In this document: positions 18,047 through 27,564 of the stretch, one piece after another
Layout: every line of letters starts with the position of its first letter
Position numbering within the stretch: position 1 is the first letter of the stretch
From: Halomonas sp.
Lineage (GTDB): Bacteria; Pseudomonadota; Gammaproteobacteria; Pseudomonadales; Halomonadaceae
Reading direction: 5' to 3'
Assembly (NCBI RefSeq): GCF_017983445.1
Contig: NZ_JAGOBJ010000009.1
Span: 1 to 64,000, forward strand
DNA: 64,000 bases
Program-made: the position numbers and the translations under genes
Notes under the pieces: generated by a model
Database searches by the model: none
What the model saw: only the letters and a program-made list of their open reading frames with translations
Told to the model about the DNA's origin: nothing

Positions 18047-18849
18047 TTTGGGGCGAGTTCCTGTTTAATTTGAGCCGCCACTTCTTTAAGTCTCGGGCCA
18101 AGATTATTGACCAGACGATCATGGTCCAAGCGCAAGCTGGAACCTCCACAGTTGATCGCCAGTACTTCAGCGCCATCCTCCAGGATCAGCGGCATGGCAA
18201 CGGCGCTGATATCACGTTGCCAGTCCTGTTCGGATAAGCAAAAGCCGTAATAGGCATAATCATCCATGCTCTTCTTGATGGCCGCTTCCAGGGCAGGCCA
18301 CTCTTTTCCATGAAATTCCGCCAGCTCTTTAAGAAGCTGTTGGCGGCGGGTTTCAGGCAGGCCGCATAGCCAGGCACGGCCGATTGCCGAGGTGGCTATC
18401 GGCAGGCGTGATCCAACGTCCAAGCGTATGATCAGGGGGCCGCTACCATGACACGTTTCAAGGTAAACCATATCGCTACGATCAGCGCCGCCCAGACTCA
18501 CGTTACAATCCGTGGCATCGGCAAATGTTTGCAAGTGTGGGCGAGCAACTTCACGAATGCCCATATTAGCCAGAAACCGATACCCCAGCGCCAGCACGCC
18601 GGGGCCTAAGCGGTATTTTTCCAGATGGGTATTGTGCTGCAAATAACCTAGTTGGGTTAAGGTGTAGGTCAAGCGCGAAACCGTGGGTCGTGGAATCCCT
18701 GTTCGATTGGAAAGCTCCGCATTACCCAGGTATTCCTCGCCATTACCGAAGGCACGCATCAGCTCTAATCCACGCGCCAGCGCAGTAACGAAATTGCGAT
18801 CTTTTCCCGGCATCTGCGGGTCATCAGCAGTCTTGTCGATAGCGGTCAT
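18028..18849 (-). CDS. IclR-family transcriptional regulator
   Basis: 273-residue IclR-type regulator. The N-terminal winged helix-turn-helix (about residues 20-85) includes ALARGLELMRAFG and the recognition region NRTGIPRPTVSRLTYTL. The C-terminal effector-binding domain follows (ATSAIGRAWLCGLPE, then FCLSEQDWQRDISAVAMP). The PcaR/PcaU/DcaR regulators of aromatic and dicarboxylate catabolism belong to this family, which fits its position beside a 3-oxoadipyl-CoA-type thiolase. The ligand is not deducible. A 120-base gap separates it from the thiolase stop; its likely targets are the thiolase, the dehydrogenase and the divergent acyl-CoA dehydrogenase operon. Confidence 0.92.
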   Translation of the reverse strand: MTAIDKTADDPQMPGKDRNFVTALARGLELMRAFGNGEEYLGNAELSNRTGIPRPTVSRLTYTLTQLGYLQHNTHLEKYRLGPGVLALGYRFLANMGIREVARPHLQTFADATDCNVSLGGADRSDMVYLETCHGSGPLIIRLDVGSRLPIATSAIGRAWLCGLPETRRQQLLKELAEFHGKEWPALEAAIKKSMDDYAYYGFCLSEQDWQRDISAVAMPLILEDGAEVLAINCGGSSLRLDHDRLVNNLGPRLKEVAAQIKQELAPKHKLMR

Positions 18850-18969
18850 TAATAATTCCAGCAGAGAATGTCTTATAGCGGCAAGTATCGCATAAGTACT
18901 TAATAACCATACAAAGCGCTATCAACGAAACGACCCAGGCGCTAGCAATATTGGACTTGCCAAGATGGG

Positions 18970-20178
18970 TTAGGGGTCGAGCCGCTCGATAATCGTCGCA
19001 ATACCCTGGCCAACCCCAATGCACATGGTTACCAGAGCGTAACGCCCCCCCGTTGCCTCCAACTGGCGCAATGCAGTCAGAGCCAGGCGCGCGCCTGAGG
19101 CACCTAACGGGTGGCCGATCGCGATGGCGCCGCCGTTAGCGTTTAGGCGCGAATCGGCGGCAGATAGCCCTAACTGCTGTACGCAGCCCAGCACTTGAAC
19201 GGCGAAAGCTTCATTGATTTCAATAACATCCATTTGCTCAAGAGTGAGTCCGGCTCTGCTCAAGGCTTTTTGTGAAGCAGGCACCGGGCCCAGACCCATT
19301 ATGCGTGGCGCAACGCCAGCGACAGCGCTCGCCACAATACGCGCGCGCGGGCGCAAACCTACTCGTTCACCAGCAGCTAATGTGCCAACAATCAACGCTG
19401 CAGCGCCATCGTTGAGCCCGGATGCATTCCCGGCTGTCACCACGCCGCCCTCAAACAGGGTGTTCAGTTTGGCAAGCTTGTCTTCAGTGCTTTGTGGGCG
19501 CGGGTGTTCATCTTTATCAACTAGTAATGGCGGCTGTTTACGCCCTTGAGGGACCTCAACGCTAAACATCTCAGCGTCGTAAAAACCGTCAGCCAGCGCT
19601 TGGGCGTAGCGCGCCTGGGAGCGGGCCGCAAAGGCGTCGCTTGCGTCACGGCTAATATTCAGATCATGGGCAATATTGTCAGCCGTTTCAGGCATGCTGT
19701 GGCTGCCGTACTCGTTGGCAATCCACGGGTTGGGAAAGCGCGAGCCGATCACCGTATCGTACATTGGTTGGTTGCGGGCAAACGCGGAGTCTGCCTTGCC
19801 GAGCACATAGGGCGCACGGGACATGGACTCCACGCCACCGGCCAGAAATAGCTCGCCCTCGTTCAGCCGGGCCGCTCGAGCTGCATCCATCATCGCTGCC
19901 AAACCACTGCCGCAAAGGCGGTTGACCGTTTGCCCCGCCACGTTGATAGGCAGGCCCGCCAACAGTGCGCCATGACGCGCGACATTACGGGAATCCTCGC
20001 CTGCCTGGTTAGTGCAGCCTGCCAATACCTCTTCATAGCTCTCGGGGGCAAAAGGGTTGCGGGCGACCAGGGCTTTCAGCGTCAAGCCCAGCAGTTCATC
20101 CGGACGAATAGCCGCCAGGCTACCGCCATGGCGACCAAACGGTGTACGTAAACCATCATAAATATAGGCGTCTTGCAT
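18970..20178 (-). CDS. Thiolase, 3-oxoadipyl-CoA thiolase type (PcaF/PaaJ-like)
   Basis: 402-residue thiolase that cleaves a 3-oxoacyl-CoA with CoA. Catalytic residues are visible: nucleophile C89 in NRLCGSG, H356 in GAIAIGHPLG and C386 in MCIGVGQG. The N-terminus (DGLRTPFGRHGG), the NQAGEDSRNVAR segment and the SMPETADNIAHDL segment resemble the PcaF/PaaJ 3-oxoadipyl-CoA thiolases more than FadA or acetoacetyl-CoA thiolases. A dicarboxylic substrate, giving succinyl-CoA plus acetyl-CoA in the adipyl case, is therefore likely but not proven. It lies 91 bases downstream of the 3-hydroxyacyl-CoA dehydrogenase gene on the same strand. Confidence 0.88.
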   Translation of the reverse strand: MQDAYIYDGLRTPFGRHGGSLAAIRPDELLGLTLKALVARNPFAPESYEEVLAGCTNQAGEDSRNVARHGALLAGLPINVAGQTVNRLCGSGLAAMMDAARAARLNEGELFLAGGVESMSRAPYVLGKADSAFARNQPMYDTVIGSRFPNPWIANEYGSHSMPETADNIAHDLNISRDASDAFAARSQARYAQALADGFYDAEMFSVEVPQGRKQPPLLVDKDEHPRPQSTEDKLAKLNTLFEGGVVTAGNASGLNDGAAALIVGTLAAGERVGLRPRARIVASAVAGVAPRIMGLGPVPASQKALSRAGLTLEQMDVIEINEAFAVQVLGCVQQLGLSAADSRLNANGGAIAIGHPLGASGARLALTALRQLEATGGRYALVTMCIGVGQGIATIIERLDP

Positions 20179-20269
20179 AATGATTCTCCCGATTATTCGT
20201 ATGGCCGATAGCTGTCATGAATACGGTTGTTCTGAATATCGTTGCTATTAACGAGGGCGCTGGTACGCA

Positions 20270-21793
20270 TCAGGCTTTGGTCAGCGAGATCTGCAAGGCG
20301 GCACGACGACGTAGCCACGGGCTAGGGCGATAACGGGGGTCGCCGGTCGCATCCAGCAGGTTGGTGAGTATCGTTATGATGCGTGCCGGCCCGTAATGGT
20401 CGCCCATGCGTAGTGGGCCGAAGGGGTAGCCCAAGCCAAGTTCCACCGCTCGGTCGATAGTGGCAGGGTCGGCAACGCTCTGCTGGGCAATGTCGGCACC
20501 TACATTGACGATACAGGCAATAATACGCTGGAGCACAAAGCCATTGCTGTCCTTAAGCGTGCTCACCGGCGTGCCGTCCTGGCTGAATAGACTGGCCGCT
20601 GCTTGAGCGAAGGTAGTATCGGTCAGCGGTGTCGTCATCAAGCTGCGGCGCTTTTCAAGGCCTGCCAGCATATCTATTGCTACGCACTGTTTGGCATCTA
20701 GGCCCTGGCGAAGCGCACAGCTGGTGGCATCCTCGCCCAGCGGCGTCAGCAGGCAGAGCGCTTTGTCAGTGGGCTTCTCTGCGGTTTCTAACGGCCAACC
20801 AGTGGCATTGACCAGCTCGCTAAGCGCGGCGGCGCTATCAGGGTCGTCTTGGCTGATCCATACCGGGCACGGGGAGACCGCATCGATAGCCGGTTCATCC
20901 GGCATTTGCTGCTGGCCTTCAACGTAGCGGTAAAAGCCTTCACCGGTTTTACGGCCCAGCAGGCCCGCGCTCAGGCGTTGCCGAGTGAGTGGCGAAGGGC
21001 GAAAACGCGCCTCTTCATAATATTGGTGATAGATCGACTCCATCACCGCATGAGAAACATCCAGCCCCGTTAAATCGAGCAGCGTGAAAGGCCCCATGCG
21101 AAAACCGCCCTGATCGACCATGATGCGGTCGATCGTTGCCGCTTCGGTGACACTTTCACCCAGAATTTTAAGCGCTTCAGTGCCGAAGGCGCGGCCAGCG
21201 TGGTTGACCAGAAATCCAGGCGTATCGGTTGTCTGGGCAGTAAAGTGGCCCATGGCATTACCCAGCGCGTTTACTCGCTGGGTAACATCGCTGGCCGTGC
21301 GCAGGCCAGGAATAACCTCGACGATTTTCATCAGCGGAACGGGGTTAAAGAAGTGGAAGCCAATGACTCGCTCGGGGTGCTGGCACGCCGCTGCAATAGC
21401 CGTTACGGAAAGCGATGAAGTGTTCGTTGCCAGCACCGCCTGCTGGCTAATAATCTCTTCTAGATCGCGGAACAGCCCCTGTTTGGCCTCCAACTTCTCA
21501 ACAATCGCTTCGACCACGATATCGCAAGCGGCGAGGGCGGCTAGCTCGGCTGCCTCACTCACGTGCTGACCATATTGCTGTGCTTGTTCGGTAGTGATGC
21601 GCTGCTTTTCAGCACTTCTCTGCCATAAGCCTTCAATGAAGGTTCGCGCTTCTTGTACGGCACCTTCCTTGACGTCAAAAAGCATGACGTCAAGCCCTGC
21701 CTGAGCAGCTAATTGGGCAATGCCGCGCCCCATGGCGCCAGTACCAACAATACCCAGCGTAGTAAAGGGGAGCGATGTGGAGTCGTTAGCCAT
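20270..21793 (-). CDS. 3-hydroxyacyl-CoA dehydrogenase (PaaH-like)
   Basis: NAD-dependent 3-hydroxyacyl-CoA dehydrogenase of 507 residues. The Rossmann motif GTGAMG is at 17-22, and the catalytic-histidine segment is FHFFNPVPLMKIVEV near residue 150. The first C-terminal domain is clear (DTPGFLVNHAGRAFGTEAL), and a second copy of this helical domain lies near the end (LGLGYPFGPLRMGDHYG). This two-copy architecture and length match PaaH/PaaC 3-hydroxyadipyl-CoA dehydrogenases rather than short fatty-acid enzymes. It precedes the thiolase on the same strand and is divergent from the acyl-CoA dehydrogenase at 21991. Confidence 0.9.
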   Translation of the reverse strand: MANDSTSLPFTTLGIVGTGAMGRGIAQLAAQAGLDVMLFDVKEGAVQEARTFIEGLWQRSAEKQRITTEQAQQYGQHVSEAAELAALAACDIVVEAIVEKLEAKQGLFRDLEEIISQQAVLATNTSSLSVTAIAAACQHPERVIGFHFFNPVPLMKIVEVIPGLRTASDVTQRVNALGNAMGHFTAQTTDTPGFLVNHAGRAFGTEALKILGESVTEAATIDRIMVDQGGFRMGPFTLLDLTGLDVSHAVMESIYHQYYEEARFRPSPLTRQRLSAGLLGRKTGEGFYRYVEGQQQMPDEPAIDAVSPCPVWISQDDPDSAAALSELVNATGWPLETAEKPTDKALCLLTPLGEDATSCALRQGLDAKQCVAIDMLAGLEKRRSLMTTPLTDTTFAQAAASLFSQDGTPVSTLKDSNGFVLQRIIACIVNVGADIAQQSVADPATIDRAVELGLGYPFGPLRMGDHYGPARIITILTNLLDATGDPRYRPSPWLRRRAALQISLTKA

Positions 21794-21823
21794 GTACTAA
21801 ATCCTTGCTTTGAATTTATTTTG

Positions 21824-21838
21824 TTCTGCATTGCAGAA
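21824..21838. promoter_or_regulatory. Perfect palindrome in the divergent catabolic promoter
   Basis: TTCTGCA-T-TGCAGAA is a perfect 7-1-7 inverted repeat between the divergent 3-hydroxyacyl-CoA dehydrogenase and acyl-CoA dehydrogenase genes, 31 bases upstream of the former. It is well placed for an operator, plausibly of the nearby IclR regulator, but no experimental motif links them. Confidence 0.45.
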
Positions 21839-21990
21839 TGGTGTTTCGTTTATTGACTGCCATCCTAGGCTATGCAAAAGTGCCTGACAAGAAAAGTGAA
21901 CGTTAATTCCGCTAGGCAGAATGTAATGGATTGACTCACTTTATCTCACTCTAAAAAGATTAAAACCGATTATTCATGCCAGGAGCCATC

Positions 21991-23142
21991 ATGATTCGTG
22001 ATACTGAATTGCTCAATCAACTCGTTGATACCATTTCTCGCTTTGTTCGCGAACGGTTAATTCCTAATGAAACGCGCTTGGCTGAAGAGGATGCGGTACC
22101 TGCTGAGCTTCTGGCGGAAATGAAAGAAATGGGGCTGTTTGGCTTATCCATCCCCGAGGAGTACGGCGGCCTGGGGCTTACCATGGAAGAAGAGGCGTTG
22201 GTGGCCATGGAAATTGGTAAAACCTCACCTGCCTTCCGCTCGGTGTTTGGGACCAATAACGGTATCGGTGCCCAAGGCATCTTGATAGATGGCACTGAGG
22301 AGCAAAAAGCCAAATATGTACCACGCTTGGCTACCGGTGAAATCTTGAGCTCGTTTTGTCTTACCGAACCTGATTCCGGCTCCGATGCGGCCAGCCTGCG
22401 CACCACGGCGGTACGCGATGGCGACCATTACATTTTAAATGGCACCAAGCGCTATATTACCAATGGCCCTGAGGCCGACCTGTTCACCGTAATGGCGCGT
22501 ACAGACCCCGCTAATAAAGGCGCCGGAGGCATTTCTGCGTTTATCGTTGAGGGTGATACCCCAGGGCTAATCCGCGGCCCGGCCGACAATAAGATGGGCC
22601 AAAAGGGCGCGCATACCTGCGATATCATTTTTGATAATTGCCGAGTGCCCGCCGAGAACATTATTGGCGGCAAAGAGGGTCAGGGGTTTAAAACGGCCAT
22701 GAAGGTGCTGGATAGAGGCCGACTGCATATCTCAGCGGTCTGTGTTGGCGTGGCAGAGCGTCTAGTGGAAGAGTCATTGCGCTATACGATGGAGCGCAAG
22801 CAGTTTGGCGCCGCGCTTGCCGAGCACCAATTGATCCAGGCGATGTTGGCCGATAGTAAAACCGAAGCCTACGCTGGCAAAACCATGGTGTTGGACGCCG
22901 CTCGCCGCAAGGACGATGGTGAAAACGTCTCCACGCTTGCCTCATGCTGCAAACTGTTCTGCGCTGAAATGGTTGGCCGGGTAGCTGATCGCGCGGTACA
23001 GGTTCATGGCGGTGCAGGCTACATATCGGAGTATGCGGTAGAGCGCTTTTATCGTGATGTACGGCTGTTTCGTATCTACGAAGGCACCACGCAGATTCAG
23101 CAAATCGTCATTGCGCGCAATATGGTGCGGGAGGCGTCCTAA
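21991..23142 (+). CDS. Acyl-CoA dehydrogenase
   Basis: FAD-dependent acyl-CoA dehydrogenase of 383 residues, introducing the 2,3 double bond and passing electrons to ETF. Family signatures are FCLTEPDSGSDAASLRT (flavin and substrate contact), YITNGPEADLF, and a C-terminal RIYEGTTQIQ that supplies the canonical catalytic glutamate. I chose the ATG at 21991, since AGGAG lies at 21981-21985 just upstream; the ATG five codons earlier has no such site. First gene of a four-gene plus-strand operon whose stop and start codons overlap throughout. The chain-length class cannot be read directly. Confidence 0.93.
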   Translation: MIRDTELLNQLVDTISRFVRERLIPNETRLAEEDAVPAELLAEMKEMGLFGLSIPEEYGGLGLTMEEEALVAMEIGKTSPAFRSVFGTNNGIGAQGILIDGTEEQKAKYVPRLATGEILSSFCLTEPDSGSDAASLRTTAVRDGDHYILNGTKRYITNGPEADLFTVMARTDPANKGAGGISAFIVEGDTPGLIRGPADNKMGQKGAHTCDIIFDNCRVPAENIIGGKEGQGFKTAMKVLDRGRLHISAVCVGVAERLVEESLRYTMERKQFGAALAEHQLIQAMLADSKTEAYAGKTMVLDAARRKDDGENVSTLASCCKLFCAEMVGRVADRAVQVHGGAGYISEYAVERFYRDVRLFRIYEGTTQIQQIVIARNMVREAS

Positions 23143-24761
23143 TGACTTTGTCAGTTGTTTACCAAGCCCAGAATGAGGAGATTTTTGGACGCTGGGCAAG
23201 CGAGCTGGTGGCTGAGCTTCCTGAACGGCTCAGTACGCGCGTGCTTGAAAATGCGCAGCGCCTTGGCGATCAGCCTGCCATTGTGGATGGCCAGGTGCGC
23301 TGGAGTTACGCCGAGCTGGGGCAGGAAATATATGCCGCCTGCCACTGGCTAAAAACGCTGGGCATTCGTCCTGGCGACCGTATCATGACGGTGAGTGAGA
23401 ACTGTCGTGCTCTAGTGGTATTGCTTCTTGCGGCCAGCGAAATGGATGTATGGTTAGCCATCGTCAATTCACGCCTCTCTGCCCAGGAAATTGACCTGAT
23501 TAATGCTAACTGCCTGCCTCGGCGGGTGTTTTATACCTGTGAAGCGTCCCCCGAGGCCGCTCAGCATGCAGAGCGCCACATGGCTGAGCGTTATCAGCAT
23601 CCGCAATGGGGCGAATTGGCTATCTCGCCTTTGTACGAGAGTGATCCCGAGCCGGTAAGTGCCAGCGGGGCTGAGCAGGTCGCGGCGATGATCTATACCT
23701 CGGGAACCACGGGAACGCCTAAGGGCGTCATGCTGACCCACCGGGGCATCCTGTATATCGCCTCGATTTCAGGCGGCATGCGCCATTTAAGTCAAGGCCA
23801 GCGTGTATATGGCGTGCTGCCGATGTCGCATGTGTTTGGTCTTTCATCGGTATGTATGGGCTCTCTCTATAACGGGGCCTGCCTTTATACCGTGCCACGT
23901 TTTGACGCCGCCCAATTGCTGACCGCGTTAAAGCAGGAGCGGATTACCGTTCTTCAGGGTGTGCCCGCCATGTACGCCCGTGCGCTGGAGTTTTTAAAGC
24001 GCGAACAACTCTCTCTGGAAGTGCCTGAGCTAATCTATATCTCCGCTGGCGGGTCGCCGCTGGATAGCGACACCAAAGTGCGTGTAGAAGCAGCTTTTGG
24101 TTTGACGCTGCATAACGGTTACGGCTTGACCGAGGCCAGCCCCACCATTAGCCAAACGCGCATCGATGACCGCTATACCAGCAGCACGGTCGGCCGGGTA
24201 TTGCCTCTTCTTGAGTATCGCCTGGAGCCCTTAAGTGACAGCGGCACCGATGAGCCGTCTGGCGACGAGGTCGGCGAGCTGTGGGTACGCGGCCCCAATA
24301 TCATGAAAGGCTATTTTCGTCAGCCGGAAGCTACCCGCGCAACGTTAAGTGAAGACGGCTGGCTTAATACGGGAGATATTGCCCGGCTTGGCGCCGAGAA
24401 CCAGCTGTATATCGTGGGGCGCAGTAAAGAGCTGATCATTCGCTCTGGGTTCAATATTTACCCTCCGGATGTCGAAGCGGTCATCAACGAGCACCCGGCG
24501 GTCACGCTCACCGCTGTGGTGGGCCGCCAAATCGCGGGTAATGAAGAAGTCGTTGCGTTTGTGCAGTGCGAGGCGGGCATCGAGGTCGATATGGCGGAGC
24601 TCAAGGCATTTATTGCCGAGCGGCTGGCGCCCTACAAACGGCCTACTCAAATTGTACTGATGGACGCGCTGCCTTCTACGGCGAGCGGCAAAATTCTTAA
24701 AGGGCGGCTGCGTGATTTAGCTCAACAACGTGATTTAGCCCAGCAGGAGAGTCGCTCATGA
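23142..24761 (+). CDS. AMP-forming acyl-CoA ligase
   Basis: 539-residue member of the ANL superfamily that activates a carboxylic acid to its CoA thioester through an acyl-adenylate. The P-loop is MIYTSGTTGTPKGVM (near residue 185). Further motifs are NGYGLTEASP, the WLNTGDIARLG hinge region, and the C-terminal catalytic lysine in PSTASGKILKGRLRD. The start codon overlaps the preceding stop (TAATG). The following gene, a hotdog thioesterase, also overlaps it. The acid is unknown; the neighbouring PcaF/PaaH-like genes suggest a dicarboxylate or related short to medium acid. Confidence 0.9.
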   Translation: MTLSVVYQAQNEEIFGRWASELVAELPERLSTRVLENAQRLGDQPAIVDGQVRWSYAELGQEIYAACHWLKTLGIRPGDRIMTVSENCRALVVLLLAASEMDVWLAIVNSRLSAQEIDLINANCLPRRVFYTCEASPEAAQHAERHMAERYQHPQWGELAISPLYESDPEPVSASGAEQVAAMIYTSGTTGTPKGVMLTHRGILYIASISGGMRHLSQGQRVYGVLPMSHVFGLSSVCMGSLYNGACLYTVPRFDAAQLLTALKQERITVLQGVPAMYARALEFLKREQLSLEVPELIYISAGGSPLDSDTKVRVEAAFGLTLHNGYGLTEASPTISQTRIDDRYTSSTVGRVLPLLEYRLEPLSDSGTDEPSGDEVGELWVRGPNIMKGYFRQPEATRATLSEDGWLNTGDIARLGAENQLYIVGRSKELIIRSGFNIYPPDVEAVINEHPAVTLTAVVGRQIAGNEEVVAFVQCEAGIEVDMAELKAFIAERLAPYKRPTQIVLMDALPSTASGKILKGRLRDLAQQRDLAQQESRS

Positions 24762-25237
24762 GTCATTCATCAAGCGCTGCGTCGCCAACCGATAACACGC
24801 CGCAGCAGGCGCTCATGGGGTACCACGAACTGCTGGGAATGCAGGTAGTGGAGTGGCAGGAAGGCCGCGCGGTGGTTGAACTGGCCATCAAGCCCCAGCA
24901 CCTTAATCGCAGCGGCAATGTTCACGGTGGCGTATTGACCTCGATGCTGGATAGTGCATTGAGCCTTGCTGGCCTGCACTGCAGCGTACCCGGCAATATT
25001 CGCCGCGGCATGACGATCTCGCTGACGACCAGCTTTGTAGGACCTGCCCGCGAAGGCGTGATTCAAGCAATAGGTACGGTACGCGGCGGCGGGCAAAAAA
25101 CGTATATGTCGAGCGGCGAAATCAAGGATTTGCAGGGAAACCTGGTGGCCATCGGGGAGGGCGCGTTTCGACGGCGCAGCGGAAGCGAGTCACCTGAAGG
25201 GATGCCCGACCCGCTGGCTGGGGAGCGCCACGAGTGA
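24758..25237 (+). CDS. PaaI-type hotdog thioesterase
   Basis: 159-residue hotdog-fold acyl-CoA thioesterase of the PaaI/YdiI type. The diagnostic segment is LNRSGNVHGGVLTSMLDSAL (residues about 48-67), with the HGG and the following Asp of the active site. Such enzymes release CoA from stalled or aberrant acyl-CoA intermediates and protect the CoA pool during catabolism. It overlaps the ligase gene by 4 bases (ATGA) and the permease gene by 4 bases (GTGA), so it is translationally coupled to both. Confidence 0.88.
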   Translation: MSHSSSAASPTDNTPQQALMGYHELLGMQVVEWQEGRAVVELAIKPQHLNRSGNVHGGVLTSMLDSALSLAGLHCSVPGNIRRGMTISLTTSFVGPAREGVIQAIGTVRGGGQKTYMSSGEIKDLQGNLVAIGEGAFRRRSGSESPEGMPDPLAGERHE

Positions 25238-26622
25238 GCCCAGCCCGCCTGCGGGTATCTTTTCTGCTAGTCGTAACCTCGGCAACGCTTATTCATCTGG
25301 TACTGGGTAGCCGCCTGTTCGAAGCATTGGGAATCGGTGCGCTACTGCTATATCTACTAACCCTTGGCGGTCAGCTTACAACAATGGCCAAAGGGTTGCT
25401 CTGGGTAGCTGGTGGGGTAAGCCTATTGGCGCTTTGGCGCTCACCTGCCCCTGCTCAGCTGCTTTTTGATGCCGGAGGGCGGTTTGCGTTCTTTGCGACC
25501 TTTGTGGTGGCGCTCAGTATGCTCAGGCTACCTGCTTACCGTTCACGTTTAGTGCGCCGCTGTGGGCAGAGTATGCTGCTTCAGCCACCTAGTCGGCGTT
25601 ACCCCATCTTATCGCTGGGTTCGGCACTCTTCGGCATTATTCTGAATATTGGTGTGCTGAATCTATTTGCATCGATGATTGAAAAGAGTAACACCCTGGA
25701 GGCGGCGCAAGGGCGCGTATGGGTTCAGCAGGCACGCCAGCGGCGCATGATGCTTGGGTTATTGCGTGGATTTGCTTTGGCGCCGCTGATTTCGCCGATG
25801 GGTATTGGCGTTGCCGTTGTGCTCTCAAGCCTGCCGCAAATTACCTGGCTTGAGCTTGCGCCGTATATTCTGGGAGCCGCCGCACTGATATTTTTTGTCG
25901 GCTGGGCCGTCGATTTTTTGACCGGCCCCCATCCACCTGCCAATAACGCTAAGCCTGCATCACCGTCGCTGCAACCAATGGTCCAGTTCAGTTGGTTATT
26001 GATGGCCATTGTGACGCTGGTTTTCTCAATTGCATGGCTGGGTGAACTGCGTTTACCCATTGCGGCGTTACTGGGCGCGCCGCTAGCGGCGATTATCTGG
26101 CTTGCATGGCAGCGTCGTCGTCTTGGTTATGCGGGAGTACCTGGTGCGTTGAGTACGCTGCATCGACAGCTGCCTTGGCTACTTTCGCCCAGTGCTAATG
26201 AAATTGTGGTACTGGGGGCGGCAGGCTACTTAGGGCATTTATGCGTCAGTCTGGTGGATGTCCAGCAACTTACGCCTCTGTTAGGTGTGCTTGATCAGTG
26301 GGGAGCGTTTAACGCTGTATTAGCCATGCTCATGGTCATTGGGCTAGCGCAGGTCGGCGTCAATCCCATCGTAACGGTTACGCTACTGCTGGGCCTACTG
26401 CCGCCGTTAATGATTGAAGGCCTTTCGCTCACACTGATCGGCTCCTCATTAATGGTGGGCTGGGCACTGGCACTCATGTCCTCGCCAATGACCGCTTCCA
26501 TGCTGATTTTATCAAGGTTCACTGGCGTACCCGCCACGCTGATTGGCTATCGTTGGAATGGAAAGTTTCTGGCAGCGTGTATTCCTCTGTTGGCGGCTTG
26601 GTTTTTATGGTCGCCGCTTTAA
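25234..26622 (+). CDS. Unclassified integral membrane protein, candidate carboxylate permease
   Basis: 462-residue protein with about twelve hydrophobic segments and no family I can name. The GTG start overlaps the PaaI stop and the gene ends a CoA-ligase operon. Two halves carry similar Pro/Gly-rich membrane motifs: ILNIGVLNLFASM then LISPMGIGVAVVLSSLP in the first, and AQVGVNPIVTVTLLLGLLPP then MSSPMTASMLILSRFTGVP in the second. This two-fold pattern recalls ion-transporter-superfamily carriers (DASS, TRAP large subunit). Its position suggests uptake of the acid activated by the CoA ligase; this is inference. No ATP-binding motif or signal peptide. Confidence 0.6.
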   Translation: MSPARLRVSFLLVVTSATLIHLVLGSRLFEALGIGALLLYLLTLGGQLTTMAKGLLWVAGGVSLLALWRSPAPAQLLFDAGGRFAFFATFVVALSMLRLPAYRSRLVRRCGQSMLLQPPSRRYPILSLGSALFGIILNIGVLNLFASMIEKSNTLEAAQGRVWVQQARQRRMMLGLLRGFALAPLISPMGIGVAVVLSSLPQITWLELAPYILGAAALIFFVGWAVDFLTGPHPPANNAKPASPSLQPMVQFSWLLMAIVTLVFSIAWLGELRLPIAALLGAPLAAIIWLAWQRRRLGYAGVPGALSTLHRQLPWLLSPSANEIVVLGAAGYLGHLCVSLVDVQQLTPLLGVLDQWGAFNAVLAMLMVIGLAQVGVNPIVTVTLLLGLLPPLMIEGLSLTLIGSSLMVGWALALMSSPMTASMLILSRFTGVPATLIGYRWNGKFLAACIPLLAAWFLWSPL

Positions 26623-26694
26623 TCAGATACCAAAGGCAGGAACGCTTGATTTATCGCGCGCGTTTTTTTAAGGTATTTAATAAAGTGAAATAAT

Positions 26695-26724
26695 GTTTTG
26701 CTGTGCAAAATCTGATTTGCAAAA
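26695..26724. promoter_or_regulatory. Palindromic operator-like element upstream of etfB
   Basis: Within the 178-base leader, TTTTGC-TGT-GCAAAA (26696-26710) is a 6-3-6 palindrome, followed at once by a second one, TTTGCAAA (26716-26723). They lie about 80-105 bases upstream of the etfB start, a typical operator position. The GTTTTGCT core recurs upstream of the TAXI binding protein (37460 and 37480). Confidence 0.4.
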
Positions 26725-26800
26725 TAACATCATCCGCGCTTTAAACGTTGAACAAGCCACTAACTCAACGTATCAGGGCTGATCAAAGAGAGCATGTCAT

Positions 26801-27550
26801 ATGAAAATTCTCGTCGCGGTTAAACGCGTCATCGATTACAACGTCAAGATCCGCGTTAAAGCGGATCACTCCGACGTGGATCTTACCAACGTCAAAATGG
26901 CCATGAACCCCTTCTGCGAAATTGCCGTGGAAGAAGCCGTGCGCCTCAAAGAGAAGGGCGTGGCCACGGAAGTCGTTGCCGTCAGCATTGGCCCCAAGGC
27001 CGCCCAGGAACAGCTGCGTACCGCGCTGGCACTGGGGGCTGACCGTGCCCTGCATATCGAAACCGACGAGCGGGCCGAGTCGCTGGCGGTCGCCAAGCTG
27101 CTGGCCAAAGTGGTCGATGAAGAGCAGCCGGGCCTGGTGATTCTGGGTAAACAGGCGATCGATACCGACAACAACCAGACCGGCCAGATGCTCGCTGCGC
27201 TGACCAACCTGCCCCAGGGCACCTTTGCCTCGGAAGTGGCTGTCGACGGCGACAAGGTCAACGTCACCCGTGAAATCGACGGCGGCCTGCAGACGCTCGC
27301 GCTGACGCTTCCGGCCATCGTAACCACCGATCTGCGCCTGAACGAGCCGCGCTACGCCAAGCTCCCGGACATCATGAAGGCCAAGAAAAAGCCCATGGAC
27401 GTCAAGACCCCCGCCGATTACGGCGTCGAGGTGGCGTCCAAGGTCAGCCTGCTCAAGGTGGAATCCCCGGCCGAGCGCAAAGGCGGTATCAAGGTCGCCT
27501 CGGTGGACGAACTGATCGATAAACTTAAAAACGAAGCCAAGGTGCTTTAA
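26801..27550 (+). CDS. etfB: Electron transfer flavoprotein beta subunit
   Basis: 249-residue beta subunit of ETF, which takes electrons from acyl-CoA dehydrogenases and passes them to ETF:ubiquinone oxidoreductase. It begins [18 protein letters not shown]. The family segments [31 protein letters not shown] and the AMP-binding region are intact, and the C-terminal [20 protein letters not shown] is typical. Third codon positions are visibly more C/G-rich than in neighbouring genes, consistent with high expression. etfA starts 14 bases downstream with GAGGAG between. Three acyl-CoA dehydrogenase genes flank the pair. Confidence 0.96.
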   Translation: MKILVAVKRVIDYNVKIRVKADHSDVDLTNVKMAMNPFCEIAVEEAVRLKEKGVATEVVAVSIGPKAAQEQLRTALALGADRALHIETDERAESLAVAKLLAKVVDEEQPGLVILGKQAIDTDNNQTGQMLAALTNLPQGTFASEVAVDGDKVNVTREIDGGLQTLALTLPAIVTTDLRLNEPRYAKLPDIMKAKKKPMDVKTPADYGVEVASKVSLLKVESPAERKGGIKVASVDELIDKLKNEAKVL

Positions 27551-27564
27551 GAGGAGTCGAACGC

